Of a stretch of DNA of 64,000 nucleotides, positions 53,902 through 62,396 are shown in pieces; position 1 is the first letter of the stretch, and every line of letters begins with the position of its first letter. This DNA comes from Paraburkholderia caballeronis. Its GTDB lineage: Bacteria; Pseudomonadota; Gammaproteobacteria; Burkholderiales; Burkholderiaceae. The DNA is taken from the NCBI RefSeq assembly GCF_900104845.1, contig NZ_FNSR01000002.1, forward strand, positions 1,860,001 through 1,924,000. The letters run 5' to 3'. The position numbers and the translations under genes are program-made. Below the pieces are notes generated by a model. It saw nothing but the letters and a program-made list of their open reading frames with translations, did no database searches and had not been told where the DNA came from.

Positions 53902-55153
53902 CCTGCGGGCGCGGAAACAGCGGCCACGTCGCCCATGCGCAGACGGCCGCCGCGAACCACACCACGCTCCATTGCGCATGCGCGAGCATGAACGGAATCG
54001 CGATCGGCGTCGCGAACAGGCCGAGATAAACGACGGTGTTCGCCATCCCGAGCGCGGTGCCGGCGTGATCGGTGCCGGCGAGCGTCGCGAGTTCGGTGTA
54101 CGCGACGCCGTGCCATGCGGACACGCAGATGCCCGCGACCGCCAGCAGCACTACGATCGACGCGAACGGCAGGTAGCGGCTCGCCGCGGTCGCCGCCGCG
54201 AGCAGCGTGAACGAGGCCGCCGCGATCAACACCGCGCGGCGCAGCCAGCCGCGCCGGTTGCCGAGCCGGTCGGTGCGCCGTCCGCTCCACACCCGCATGA
54301 CCATCGCGCCGAGCTGGATGACGACCATCGTCGCGCTGATGCCCGCGATGCCGAGCCGGCCGACGTCGTGCAGGAACACCGTCGCGAACGTGAGCACCGC
54401 GAATTGCGGCGCGCACAGCAGGCCGATGCCGAACACGATTTTCCACACTTCGACGCGCGTCAGCGGCCCTTGTCCGGCCGCGCGGCGCGGCCCGTGCGGA
54501 TGCGCCGGCGCGGCGACGGCTTCGCTGGCGGGCGGCTCGTGCAGCCAGCGCCACGTGAGTCCGGCCGACGCGGCGCACAGCAGCGCGAGCGCTGCGTAGA
54601 CGGCGGCGAACCCCGCGTGCGACGCGAGCCACGGCAGCAGCGCCGCGCCGACCCCGCCGCCGAGCGGCACCGCCGTCTGCCGGATGCTCATCGCGAGACC
54701 GCGCTCGCGCTCGCCGAACCAGCGCATCACCGCGCGTCCGCTGGAGCCGTTCACGCTGCCGCCGAACAGCCCGACCGCCATCATCGCGGCGGCGACGCGC
54801 GCGAGCGGCGGCACGCCGTTCGCGGACGGGACGATCGCGAGCGCCATCGCCGCGAGCAGCGCCGCCGTCGCGACGAGTCCGGTCAGCAGCACGCGGCGGT
54901 CGCCGAAGCGGTCGGCCGCGATGCCCCACGGCAATTCGAGCAACGCGACGCCCAGCCCGAGCGCGCCGAGCACGACGCCGAGCGCGTGATTGTCGAGGCG
55001 GTACGCGGCGCGCAGCCACACGGCGGTGGTCGGGATGCCGGCCGCGGCGGCGGAAAAACTCAGGTTCGCGGCGACGCCGGCCGCGAGTACGCGCCAGCGA
55101 TGAGCGGGGCCGAGACGGGCCGACGACGAGGGGAGGCTGACGGAGACGTTCAT
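53876..55153 (-). CDS. MFS transporter
   Basis: A 425-residue major facilitator protein with twelve predicted helices. The loop 2-3 motif appears as GIAADRFGDRRVLLTG, and the mirrored one after helix 8 as GRRTDRLGNRRGWLRRA. The sequence between halves (HEPPASEAVAAPAHPHGPRRAAGQG) is the cytoplasmic loop. It resembles the CynX/NimT-like group of transporters. It is divergent from a LysR gene with about 107 bp between starts, which probably regulates it. The substrate is unknown. Confidence 0.92.
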   Translation of the reverse strand: MNVSVSLPSSSARLGPAHRWRVLAAGVAANLSFSAAAAGIPTTAVWLRAAYRLDNHALGVVLGALGLGVALLELPWGIAADRFGDRRVLLTGLVATAALLAAMALAIVPSANGVPPLARVAAAMMAVGLFGGSVNGSSGRAVMRWFGERERGLAMSIRQTAVPLGGGVGAALLPWLASHAGFAAVYAALALLCAASAGLTWRWLHEPPASEAVAAPAHPHGPRRAAGQGPLTRVEVWKIVFGIGLLCAPQFAVLTFATVFLHDVGRLGIAGISATMVVIQLGAMVMRVWSGRRTDRLGNRRGWLRRAVLIAAASFTLLAAATAASRYLPFASIVVLLAVAGICVSAWHGVAYTELATLAGTDHAGTALGMANTVVYLGLFATPIAIPFMLAHAQWSVVWFAAAVCAWATWPLFPRPQATGRKPMA

Positions 55154-55260
55154 TGAGGGCCACGGAAAGGGACATTGACGGCCGTAGTCTCGCGCCGTAC
55201 ATTCATCCTGAAAATCGAAAAGTTTTTCATCGACCGTTCGATAAAACAGGATGATTGGCC

Positions 55261-56247
55261 ATGTCCGTGCCCCGTATGAGCCAACCGCCGTTGTCGCAGC
55301 CCGACGCCGCCGCGCAGCCGGTTTTCAATCAGCCGAACTTCGACATCGCCGCGTTGCGCAGCCTCGCCGCCGGCATCGACCTCGGCAGCTTCGCGAAGGC
55401 GGCGGACCGGGTCGCGCGGTCGTCGTCGGCGGTGAGCGCGCAGATCCGCAAGCTCGAAGAGCAGGCCGGCCTGCCGCTGTTCGTGAAGTCCGGGCGCGGA
55501 CTCGCGCTGACCGACGCCGGCCACACGATGCTGCGTTACGCGAAGCGGATCATCGAACTGAACGACGAGGCCGCGACCGCCGTGCGCGGCGCGAATCTCG
55601 ACGGCTGGGTGCGGATCGGTTTGCAGGAGGACTTCGGCGAGGCGATTCTGCCGGGCGTGCTGGGCCGGTTCGCACGCGCGCATCCGAAGGTGAGGATCGA
55701 GGCGCGCGTCGCGCGTAATGCGGAACTGCTCGAAGGGCTCGACGCGAACCGGCTCGATCTCGCGTTGCTGTGGGGCGATGCGGCGTCGGCGGCGCTCGCG
55801 GCGCGTGACGGCATCGTCAGCGAGGAGATCGCGCATGCACCGATGCGCTGGATCGGCGCGGCGCAGCCGGACGAGGGGGCGACGCCGTTCGTCCGGGTGT
55901 CGGACGAGCCGCTGCCGCTCGTCGCGTTCGACCGGCCGTGCCGCTTCTTCGGCGCGGCGACGGCCGCGCTGGATCGCGCGGGCGTGCCGTGGCGCGTCGC
56001 GTTCACGACGCCGAGCCTCGCCGGATTGTGGGCCGCGGCGGCGGCCGGCCTCGGGTTGACGGTGCGCTCGCGCTACGGGCTGCCCGCGTCGCTTCGCCAG
56101 TTCGACGGCGCGCCGCTCGGGCTGCCGGAATTGCCGAGCCTGCCGCTCGTGCTGCTGCGACGCGCGTCGTCGGCGACGCCGACCGTGTGCCGGCTGGCCG
56201 AGATTACCGGCCAGTCGGTGCGGGACGCGACGGCGGCGTTCGGGTGA
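55261..56247 (+). CDS. LysR family transcriptional regulator
   Basis: A 328-residue LysR protein with an unusually long N-terminal tail (about 27 residues) before the helix-turn-helix FDIAALRSLAAGIDLGSFAKAADRVARSSSAVSAQIRKLEEQAGLPLFVKSGRGLALTDAGHTML. The effector domain contains VRIGLQEDFGEAILPGVLGRFARAHPKVRIE. A TTG two codons upstream is a possible start, but ATG 55261 is preferred. It is divergent from the MFS gene at 55153, which is its most likely target. Confidence 0.92.
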   Translation: MSVPRMSQPPLSQPDAAAQPVFNQPNFDIAALRSLAAGIDLGSFAKAADRVARSSSAVSAQIRKLEEQAGLPLFVKSGRGLALTDAGHTMLRYAKRIIELNDEAATAVRGANLDGWVRIGLQEDFGEAILPGVLGRFARAHPKVRIEARVARNAELLEGLDANRLDLALLWGDAASAALAARDGIVSEEIAHAPMRWIGAAQPDEGATPFVRVSDEPLPLVAFDRPCRFFGAATAALDRAGVPWRVAFTTPSLAGLWAAAAAGLGLTVRSRYGLPASLRQFDGAPLGLPELPSLPLVLLRRASSATPTVCRLAEITGQSVRDATAAFG

Positions 56248-56437
56248 TGCCGTTGCTTCGGGAACCGAAGCAACGGGCGAGGCGAGGCGAACGGCCCGCG
56301 AAATGCGTGGGATGAGTGCGGCGGCCCTTCGAACTTTCGGCGCCGCTTGGGCGCATCTTCGGAAGCGCGGGGTCCCGACCTCGGCGTTCGATGTTTCGGC
56401 GCCACGGCGCAACCGTCGATTACCGCCGACCGTCCCG

Positions 56438-57397
56438 CTACCCCGCCACGGTGAAAACCGTCCGCGCCCGACTCCCGGTATCGTCCCAATGCGCGCCGAC
56501 GTCGGCCAGCGGCACCGTCCGCGTGTCGATCCGCAAGCCCGCGGGCAGCGCGGCATGCAGCACCTCGCGCACCGCGTTCAGCAGCCGGTCCAGCGGAACG
56601 CTGCCGATGCCGCTGCCGAGCAGCGCGATCGCCGACGCCCTCAACACCGCGGCGGGCAGTTCGAGCGTGCCGCCGCCGATCGAGCCGATCTGCACGAAGC
56701 GCAGCGGATGGCCTTCGGGGAGATGGGTCGCCGCGCCGACCAGCAGCGTGCGGGCGCTGCTCCCCCACAGATAATCGAGCACCACGTCGACCCCGTCGCG
56801 CAGATGCGGTTCGAACGCGCGACTCAATGCGCGTTCGTCCTGATCGAGCGGGATCACGCAATCGGCGCCGAGCGTTTCGAGCGCGGCCAGCGTTTCCGCG
56901 TGACGCCCGGTGGCGATCACCTTCGCCGCGCCCAGATGCTTCGCGATCTGCACCGCGAGTTGTCCCGACGCGCCGGTCGCGCCGTTGACCAGCACCGTCT
57001 CGCCGGCGACGAACTTCGCGCGCTCGACGAGCGCCGCCCACGACGACATCCCCGGAATCGCGATCGCCGCCGCGACCGATGCGTCGAGCGCATCCGGCAG
57101 CGGCACGCAGTTCGCGGCCGGCGCGAGCGTGCGCTGCGCGAGCGAGCCGAACGGCGCTTTCGGCGCGAAGAAGTACACGCGCGTGCCGTCGTCGCGCCGG
57201 CCCACGCCATCGATGCCCGCGACGAACGGAAACGCGCCCGACGACGAATAGTGCGTGCCGGCCGCCTTCGCGCGCGTCACGTGGCTCAACGCGGCCGCGT
57301 TCACGTCGATCAGCGCGTAACCGTCGGCTGCGGCGGGCGCTTCGAAATCCGCATAGACGGGTGTCGCGCCCGGCCCGTTGACGACGGCGGCCTTCAT
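56438..57397 (-). CDS. MDR-type NAD(P)-dependent oxidoreductase (quinone oxidoreductase-like)
   Basis: A 319-residue medium-chain reductase without zinc ligands. Key parts are MKAAVVNGPGATPVYADFEAPAAADGYALIDVNAAALSHVTRAKAAGTHYSSSGAFPFVAGIDGVGR and the nucleotide site TVLVNGATGASGQLAVQIAKHLGAAKVIATGR. It reduces quinones or activated alkenes. It begins at ATG 57397, overlapping the stop of the small upstream gene (57394-57678) by four bases, and both are divergent from an AraC gene that likely controls them. Confidence 0.92.
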   Translation of the reverse strand: MKAAVVNGPGATPVYADFEAPAAADGYALIDVNAAALSHVTRAKAAGTHYSSSGAFPFVAGIDGVGRRDDGTRVYFFAPKAPFGSLAQRTLAPAANCVPLPDALDASVAAAIAIPGMSSWAALVERAKFVAGETVLVNGATGASGQLAVQIAKHLGAAKVIATGRHAETLAALETLGADCVIPLDQDERALSRAFEPHLRDGVDVVLDYLWGSSARTLLVGAATHLPEGHPLRFVQIGSIGGGTLELPAAVLRASAIALLGSGIGSVPLDRLLNAVREVLHAALPAGLRIDTRTVPLADVGAHWDDTGSRARTVFTVAG

Positions 57398-57678
57398 GTC
57401 CGCACCTCGCGGGCAGACGACGTCGCCGGCTGCGCATCGATCCATGCGCGCAGCGCGTCATCGCGGATGTCGAACACGTCGAACAGGCCGAGCGCGCGCA
57501 GCGCCGGCAACGCATCGACGATATCGGCGGCGGCATCGGCGCGCGCCGGTTCGCTCGCGCGCGGATCGCTCCATACGCGTGCATTGGCGAGAAACGCCGC
57601 GACGGTCCCCTTGCGGACGGTCGTGCCATGAACGTCGACCTCGTTTACGTGATCGGGCAGCATCTGGTTTGCTCGCAT
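57394..57678 (-). CDS. Small conserved-looking protein coupled to the oxidoreductase
   Basis: A 94-residue soluble protein I do not recognise by function. It reads MRANQMLPDHVNEVDVHGTTVRKGTVAAFLANARVW, then an alanine-rich helical part ending LPALRALGLFDVFDIRDDALRAWIDAQ. Good codon bias, an ATG start and the ATGA overlap with the reductase gene argue that it is real. The gap to the divergent AraC gene is 96 bp. It may be a small accessory or sensor of the reductase operon. Confidence 0.78.
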   Translation of the reverse strand: MRANQMLPDHVNEVDVHGTTVRKGTVAAFLANARVWSDPRASEPARADAAADIVDALPALRALGLFDVFDIRDDALRAWIDAQPATSSAREVRT

Positions 57679-57774
57679 CGGCGGGCCTCCGAATGAAGTT
57701 GAAGTGGCTTCAGTCTAGGCGTGCAGAGTCGGCCCGTCTCCGGTATAAAGGCCATTCGATACGCTTTTCGAGCC

Positions 57775-58584
57775 ATGAATACGCCGATCATCCGCGCCGA
57801 TCTCGTCACGTCGTCCGACGGCCCGTTCGTCGCCGCCGCCGAACTCACGCAGCGCGAGTCGCGAGAGACGTCGTTGCACAGCCATCCGCGCGGGCAGTTG
57901 ATGGGCGCGCTGAACGGGCTCGTGTCGGTCGGCGTGAACCGGCAGCAATGGGTCGTGCCGGCGATTCACGCGATCTGGATTCCGCCGCATTACGAGCATT
58001 CGGTGCGCTCGCACGGCCCGTTTTCCGGCTGGAGCGTGTTCATCGCCGAGGACCGGTGCGCGGCGCTGCCCGCCGAGCCGCGCGCGATCCGCACCACGTC
58101 GCTGCTGCGCGAGGCCGTCCATCGCGCGGCGGGCTGGCCGGGGACCGCGCTCGATCCGCAGCAGGTTCGCATCGCCGAAGTGATCCTCGACGAGTTGGCG
58201 GCGTCGAAAGCCGAATCGCTCGGACTGCCGGCGCCGGACGATGCGCGGCTCGCGCGGATCACCGACGCGCTGGCCGCGAATCTCGCGGATGCGCGCCGTC
58301 TGGAGGAGTGGGCCGCGTGGGCCGGGCTGTCGCCGCGCACGTTGAGCCGGCAGTTCGTCGCGCAGACCGGGATGAGCTTCGCGCAATGGCGTCAGCAGGC
58401 GCGGCTGCTGCGCGCGCTCGAACTCGTGGCCGACGGCGTGAGCGTGACGGCGATCGCGCTCGAACTCGGGTATGACAACATCAGCGCGTTCATCGACATG
58501 TTCCGGCGCGCGACGGGGACCACGCCGGGGCGGTATCGGGTGGAGGGCGTGGGCGCACGTGGCTGTCTCCGCGAATCCGGTTAG
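57775..58584 (+). CDS. AraC family transcriptional regulator
   Basis: A 269-residue regulator. An N-terminal cupin-like sensing domain (SLHSHPRGQLMGALNGLVSVGVNRQQWVVPAIHAIWIPPHYEHSVRSHGPFSGWSVFIAE) precedes the two AraC helix-turn-helices (LEEWAAWAGLSPRTLSRQFVAQTGMSFAQWRQQARLLRALELVADGVSVTAIALELGYDNISAFIDMFRRATGTTPGRYR). The metal-like histidines resemble members that sense small molecules. Start ATG 57775 is supported by the domain boundary. It is divergent from the oxidoreductase operon and probably regulates it. Confidence 0.93.
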   Translation: MNTPIIRADLVTSSDGPFVAAAELTQRESRETSLHSHPRGQLMGALNGLVSVGVNRQQWVVPAIHAIWIPPHYEHSVRSHGPFSGWSVFIAEDRCAALPAEPRAIRTTSLLREAVHRAAGWPGTALDPQQVRIAEVILDELAASKAESLGLPAPDDARLARITDALAANLADARRLEEWAAWAGLSPRTLSRQFVAQTGMSFAQWRQQARLLRALELVADGVSVTAIALELGYDNISAFIDMFRRATGTTPGRYRVEGVGARGCLRESG

Positions 58585-58640
58585 CGGGGGGCAACCGCCA
58601 GTTGCCGAAATAGAACGCGAAGAAAGAGCATCGACCGGCG

Positions 58641-58772
58641 ATGCGCAGGCGTGACATGTCCGCGTTCATGAAGGCGCGGCTTCGCGGCATCGAAGCGGGC
58701 GAGGTGTGCGGCACGACGTGGGGAGAGTTCGACCACGACGCCGGTATCTGGACCATTCCCGGCGAGCGATGA
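58641..58772 (+). pseudogene. Tyrosine-type integrase fragment
   Basis: A 43-codon frame whose last 30 residues, RLRGIEAGEVCGTTWGEFDHDAGIWTIPGER, match the start of the catalytic domain of phage-type tyrosine recombinases (pattern TGxRxGEVxGxxWxEIDLDAGxWTIPAxR). The first catalytic-region Arg position appears altered (RGIEAGE). No other integrase part survives. It borders the AT-richer effector/immunity insert on its left, so it probably marks an old integrated element. Confidence 0.65.
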
Positions 58773-58817
58773 TGGATGCGTAGGCGGCGCATGTATGGGG
58801 GGCGCTGAGCCATCCTG

Positions 58818-59390
58818 TCAGTTCACAAATTCAATACTATCCAACAGGCGAATGAGTTGCGGCAGCACACTCTCTTCAGGATAGTCCAGATACATTACAG
58901 CATCATCCTGGCCGCATAGTGCTTGAGACCCATGCATAATGCAAAATGTAAATGCACGCCGAGCCCCATCTTCTCCCGCTTGATCTTGAGTGATACCGGC
59001 TCCCTCCCATCCTTTGCCGTGAAGTGAATATAGCCTTGTATTCGCTGCCTCTGCGTCTCCGTCAAAATCAATTATCCATCTACCATCCCGTTTCCCAATT
59101 CCCGCAAGACTGGAAAGGTCTTTCGTGCTGACGTTGTTATGGCATTCAAATTGAATCCCAGTCCTGAATCGGCGTCGAGCTTCAGGATTTATTTCAGCTT
59201 CGTAATTTGCGACCGGAGGTCCGCCGTCGCCAGGTTGTGTAAGTGTTCCCCCGTAGGGGTCGGTCAACCTAAAGTGGCAGCCATCCAGATTCATTTCGTG
59301 GACAATCACGTTCCCGCCTTTCCCTTCGTTGGCCCAAATCGAAGCAGCCACAAAGGACAGCGGGATCAATATCAATAATTTAAAAATCAT
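58818..59390 (-). CDS. Secreted protein, probable periplasmic immunity protein
   Basis: A 190-residue protein I cannot place in a named family. It begins with a clear signal peptide (MIFKLLILIPLSFVAASIWA) and the mature part has four cysteines (GCHFR, FECHNN, FCIMHG, LCGQDD), suitable for disulphides in the periplasm. Its start overlaps the stop of the 787-residue cell-wall hydrolase gene by 11 bases. Base composition is visibly AT-richer than the surroundings. Effector-then-immunity order, periplasmic export and overlap all suggest it protects the cell from that hydrolase. This is an inference, not homology. Confidence 0.72.
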   Translation of the reverse strand: MIFKLLILIPLSFVAASIWANEGKGGNVIVHEMNLDGCHFRLTDPYGGTLTQPGDGGPPVANYEAEINPEARRRFRTGIQFECHNNVSTKDLSSLAGIGKRDGRWIIDFDGDAEAANTRLYSLHGKGWEGAGITQDQAGEDGARRAFTFCIMHGSQALCGQDDAVMYLDYPEESVLPQLIRLLDSIEFVN

Positions 59391-61743
59391 TATTCTCCCT
59401 CCGCTCAAAGCCCTCGGGGCTGTCCCAGCCCTGGCCCTCCGAGTTCGGAAACAGCGTGCCATCAGCCAGCATCATTAACGCACTCGTATAAGCCTGATAT
59501 CGCGCCAGAATTCCATTGACACGCGCAATTTTCGAGGTGTCTTTTTGCGGGCTGCCAAAATTCACCGTCGCCGCGACCTGCCCATAGCTCAGGCAACTGT
59601 AGTAGGTAACAGGGCGAAAGTCTGGTTTGGTGATATTTTGAAATTGACGCTGCAAAGCTGGAAATTTATCTGCGTAAACAGCGGCTTTCGTCCAGGCCCA
59701 ATATGTACCGGCACTCTTGCCCGGATCAAGGCGACCATCTGAAACATCCGCACGCCACTGAGTCATCTGTGCAGTGAGCGCCGGATGCCTGCTGTCCTGG
59801 ACGGTTATATTCTTTCCTTCTTTGCTGGCCGTCCTGGCTGAGGTACTTAGTTCACGCTTCAATGTTGCGGGAATGGTGCGGCCGAGGAATTCCCAATACT
59901 TTATGTAGTTATCGGGCCACGTCAGTTGCAGAAAACCACGACCATCCCATGGCCAATATTTGGCATCAGGATTGGCTTCGTGAAGCCTGGTAAACCATTG
60001 CGTTTCTTCCATCGCATTGGCGAGAAACGCTGCCATTCGCAGCGGATTAGGAGAAATGCCAAATTTTTGCATCGTTTCGTTAAGAGAAACCAGATTATTT
60101 CGAATGAGGTTCTTCGTTGCTTGTGTAATATTTATTTTCTCCGAAACCCAATACTTGTGACCGTCCGCAGCCCTGGCGTTGCGCAGCGCGGATGTTGGCA
60201 GCATGCCAAGCAGTTCGTTTTCGCTGAGCCATCCGCACTTCCTGAAGTGCCGGATGAAACCGAGCGGATGGAAGAACCAGAGTTTTTTGCCAGTGGGCAA
60301 CCCGGTCACGTCCCAGAACTGGATCTCGTTCAGGTATTTCTGAAAATCGTCGTATCCCTTCCGGTTGCCATGATAGAACTCGCCCTCGTCAAGCAGCTGT
60401 GCATAGCGCGTGTCGTTGTGGCTGCTGTCCCATTCGCTCGGCGCGAGACAGACGAACCTGCGAAGTTTCTCGCGGACACCTGGCGTCAGGAGCAGATAAC
60501 GCCTCAGAGTTTCTTCCTTCTCGCGGAGTCCCGTAAATTGCGGACTGACCAGGGACTCGTGATCGCTCACGTCCCTGAGCATCTTCTTCAGCACTTCGAT
60601 GTCACACAACCCGTCCTTGTCAAATGGGGTGTTGGCGTCGCTCACCGTCTGCCATCCCATGAAAAACGGGAAATCCGCATCCGACAGCCTGGTGATGTTC
60701 TGTGCGTTGATATCGATGTACCCTTGCCTGTCCGATGCCCACGCGACCTTCATCCACGTGGCGCGTGCATTGGCGGGCAGCGTTTTTGTCGGAGATACGA
60801 TACGGCCAACGCGCAGGAGTTCATAGCCGTCACTCGGGCACGCTGGGTAGAGCGCTGTGGCGCGGTCGTACAGGCCATACTCGTAGCCTGCTTCGGGCAC
60901 CGGCTGGGGCGTCAGCAGCGTGTGGGTGCCATCCGCCGCCTCGCTCCAGACATTGGTGTACTTCGTGCCGTTGCTGAAATACGTTTCAACGTGCAGCGGC
61001 AGGGGATTCCGGCCTTCCTGCCCCGGCTCAAATTCAACTCCGTGCAGTTTGTTGTCGTTGCCTGTTCCCGGCGGCAGGCTGTGAAAATCGCAGCCCGCCG
61101 GAATGGTGAAACAGGTGTGTCCCCACCACTCAGACCTGTCGAGTGTGGCGGGCGCGATGTTGCCAAGCTGCGTATGCCCGAACCAGGTCTCGAAGTCCCG
61201 CTGCGTCATGAAGATTTCGAAGTGCAGATGTGGCCGGTCCTCGTGGCGTCCGAGAAAGCCCAGAATGCTCTTGCGCCTCACCTTCAGATTTTTGCTCCCC
61301 GAAACCGCAGTCGTTACCGCCCCTTTGGGGGCGTGCCCCGAAGGCATGCGGAGGAATTCGGGTAACTGTTTCCCGTCGCGCCCAAACATGTGATATTCCG
61401 CCAGCGGCAGCAGATGCATGTAGAGCGAGTAGAACGTTAGCGTCCGGCCCACGCCGGTCTCTGAGGTGTGCCTGAGCAGCACGAAGCCCGCATTGCCGCG
61501 ACCGGAATCCATCGCGTGCTGGCAAACCCGGTACGCCACCACCTCACCGTCCGCAATCGCATGGACAGGACCATGAGAATCGGGCGACAGATGCAGTCCG
61601 CAATGCCAGCGCCGGTCGAAGGCAATCGGATACATACCGTGTGGAAGTTCAAATTTGTCAACGGCGTCCATCATCGGATCGGTCCGGGCTGGATCGAGCG
61701 CTGCGGGGTCCAGTTGGGGTAGAAGCGGGGGGCTGATAATCAC
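59380..61743 (-). CDS. Two-domain peptidoglycan hydrolase, probable interbacterial effector
   Basis: A 787-residue protein without a signal peptide. The N-terminal part is an M23-like metallopeptidase: HCGLH (H47, H51), HAIADGEVV, YSLYMHL (H110) and the HxH motif PHLHFE (H172, H174). The usual Asp of HxGxD appears replaced by His. A middle part of unknown fold follows. The C-terminal part resembles GH19/lysozyme-like hydrolases (NPLRMAAFLANAMEETQWFTRLHEANPDAKYWPWDGRGFLQLTWPDNYIKYW). The start is GTG at 61743 with AAGGAG upstream. Cytosolic production of a cell-wall enzyme with a downstream periplasmic partner fits a type VI secretion effector, although no VgrG or PAAR gene is in view. Confidence 0.82.
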   Translation of the reverse strand: MIISPPLLPQLDPAALDPARTDPMMDAVDKFELPHGMYPIAFDRRWHCGLHLSPDSHGPVHAIADGEVVAYRVCQHAMDSGRGNAGFVLLRHTSETGVGRTLTFYSLYMHLLPLAEYHMFGRDGKQLPEFLRMPSGHAPKGAVTTAVSGSKNLKVRRKSILGFLGRHEDRPHLHFEIFMTQRDFETWFGHTQLGNIAPATLDRSEWWGHTCFTIPAGCDFHSLPPGTGNDNKLHGVEFEPGQEGRNPLPLHVETYFSNGTKYTNVWSEAADGTHTLLTPQPVPEAGYEYGLYDRATALYPACPSDGYELLRVGRIVSPTKTLPANARATWMKVAWASDRQGYIDINAQNITRLSDADFPFFMGWQTVSDANTPFDKDGLCDIEVLKKMLRDVSDHESLVSPQFTGLREKEETLRRYLLLTPGVREKLRRFVCLAPSEWDSSHNDTRYAQLLDEGEFYHGNRKGYDDFQKYLNEIQFWDVTGLPTGKKLWFFHPLGFIRHFRKCGWLSENELLGMLPTSALRNARAADGHKYWVSEKINITQATKNLIRNNLVSLNETMQKFGISPNPLRMAAFLANAMEETQWFTRLHEANPDAKYWPWDGRGFLQLTWPDNYIKYWEFLGRTIPATLKRELSTSARTASKEGKNITVQDSRHPALTAQMTQWRADVSDGRLDPGKSAGTYWAWTKAAVYADKFPALQRQFQNITKPDFRPVTYYSCLSYGQVAATVNFGSPQKDTSKIARVNGILARYQAYTSALMMLADGTLFPNSEGQGWDSPEGFERRENNDF

Positions 61744-62396
61744 GCGGTGACGACTCCTTGCATGGTTTTCGCGCCGGGCACGGCTCCATGCAGGCTGTTT
61801 TGAGAGGCGCGGTCCGGTACGTCAGGCGTGCATGGAGAAGGGAAGGCCGCGACGGGGACCCGTTCGCGGTGTGGTGCGGATTTTTACGCCGCACACGACC
61901 CGGGCCACAATCAGCGCCCGTCCCAGGATTCGTCAATTTATTGTCAGGGCGCAATGCCGCTGGTCGTGGGGCGCGAATCTCGCACGGTGTTCGCATCATT
62001 GTCCGCAGCGTTCGCACCCGTATCGCGCGCTGCCATCCCGATGGCTGACGTTGCCGCAGCGACCGGGCCGTGCGCCGGACGCGGCCGGATTTCAGCGGAG
62101 CATGATGAACACACGGTGAGCATCCGGCAGCAGCGGCGTCGCCATGAAACCTTGCCCGATGATGCGCTGCGTGATGGCCCAGAAAAGCAAAAACCCCACA
62201 AGTCATCGACCATGTGGGGTTTTCGTCAGCCTTCTGACGGAGAAGGTGACGCCGTTACCAGGCTGCCGTACGCGGCGGCGGCCGGCCTACCGCCGGGTGT
62301 CGCCGTTTGCCATTGCACGTATCGTTGCGAGGAAGATCGCTGCGCCGCGCATCCGCGATCCACACAAGAAGGAAACGCATTGCCGGCGCGCCCGCT
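61744..62396. other. Intergenic region beside the effector gene
   Basis: No supported gene was seen in these 653 bp. Several overlapping frames exist but none has a family match or consistent codon use. The stretch may be the decayed edge of the inserted element. A strong terminator lies at 62188-62225. Confidence 0.4.
62188..62225 (-). terminator. Rho-independent terminator
   Basis: AAAACCCCACA pairs with TGTGGGGTTTT around a short loop. Read on the minus strand it ends in TTTTTGCTTTT, so it terminates the MFS transporter transcript coming from 62397. On the plus strand the tail is TTTTCG, so some bidirectional activity is possible. Confidence 0.88.

Noticed and set aside
61658..62206. A 182-codon minus-strand frame upstream of the effector gene
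   Set aside because: Low-complexity proline/arginine-rich product, no ribosome site and partly overlapping the effector start; not supported as a gene.
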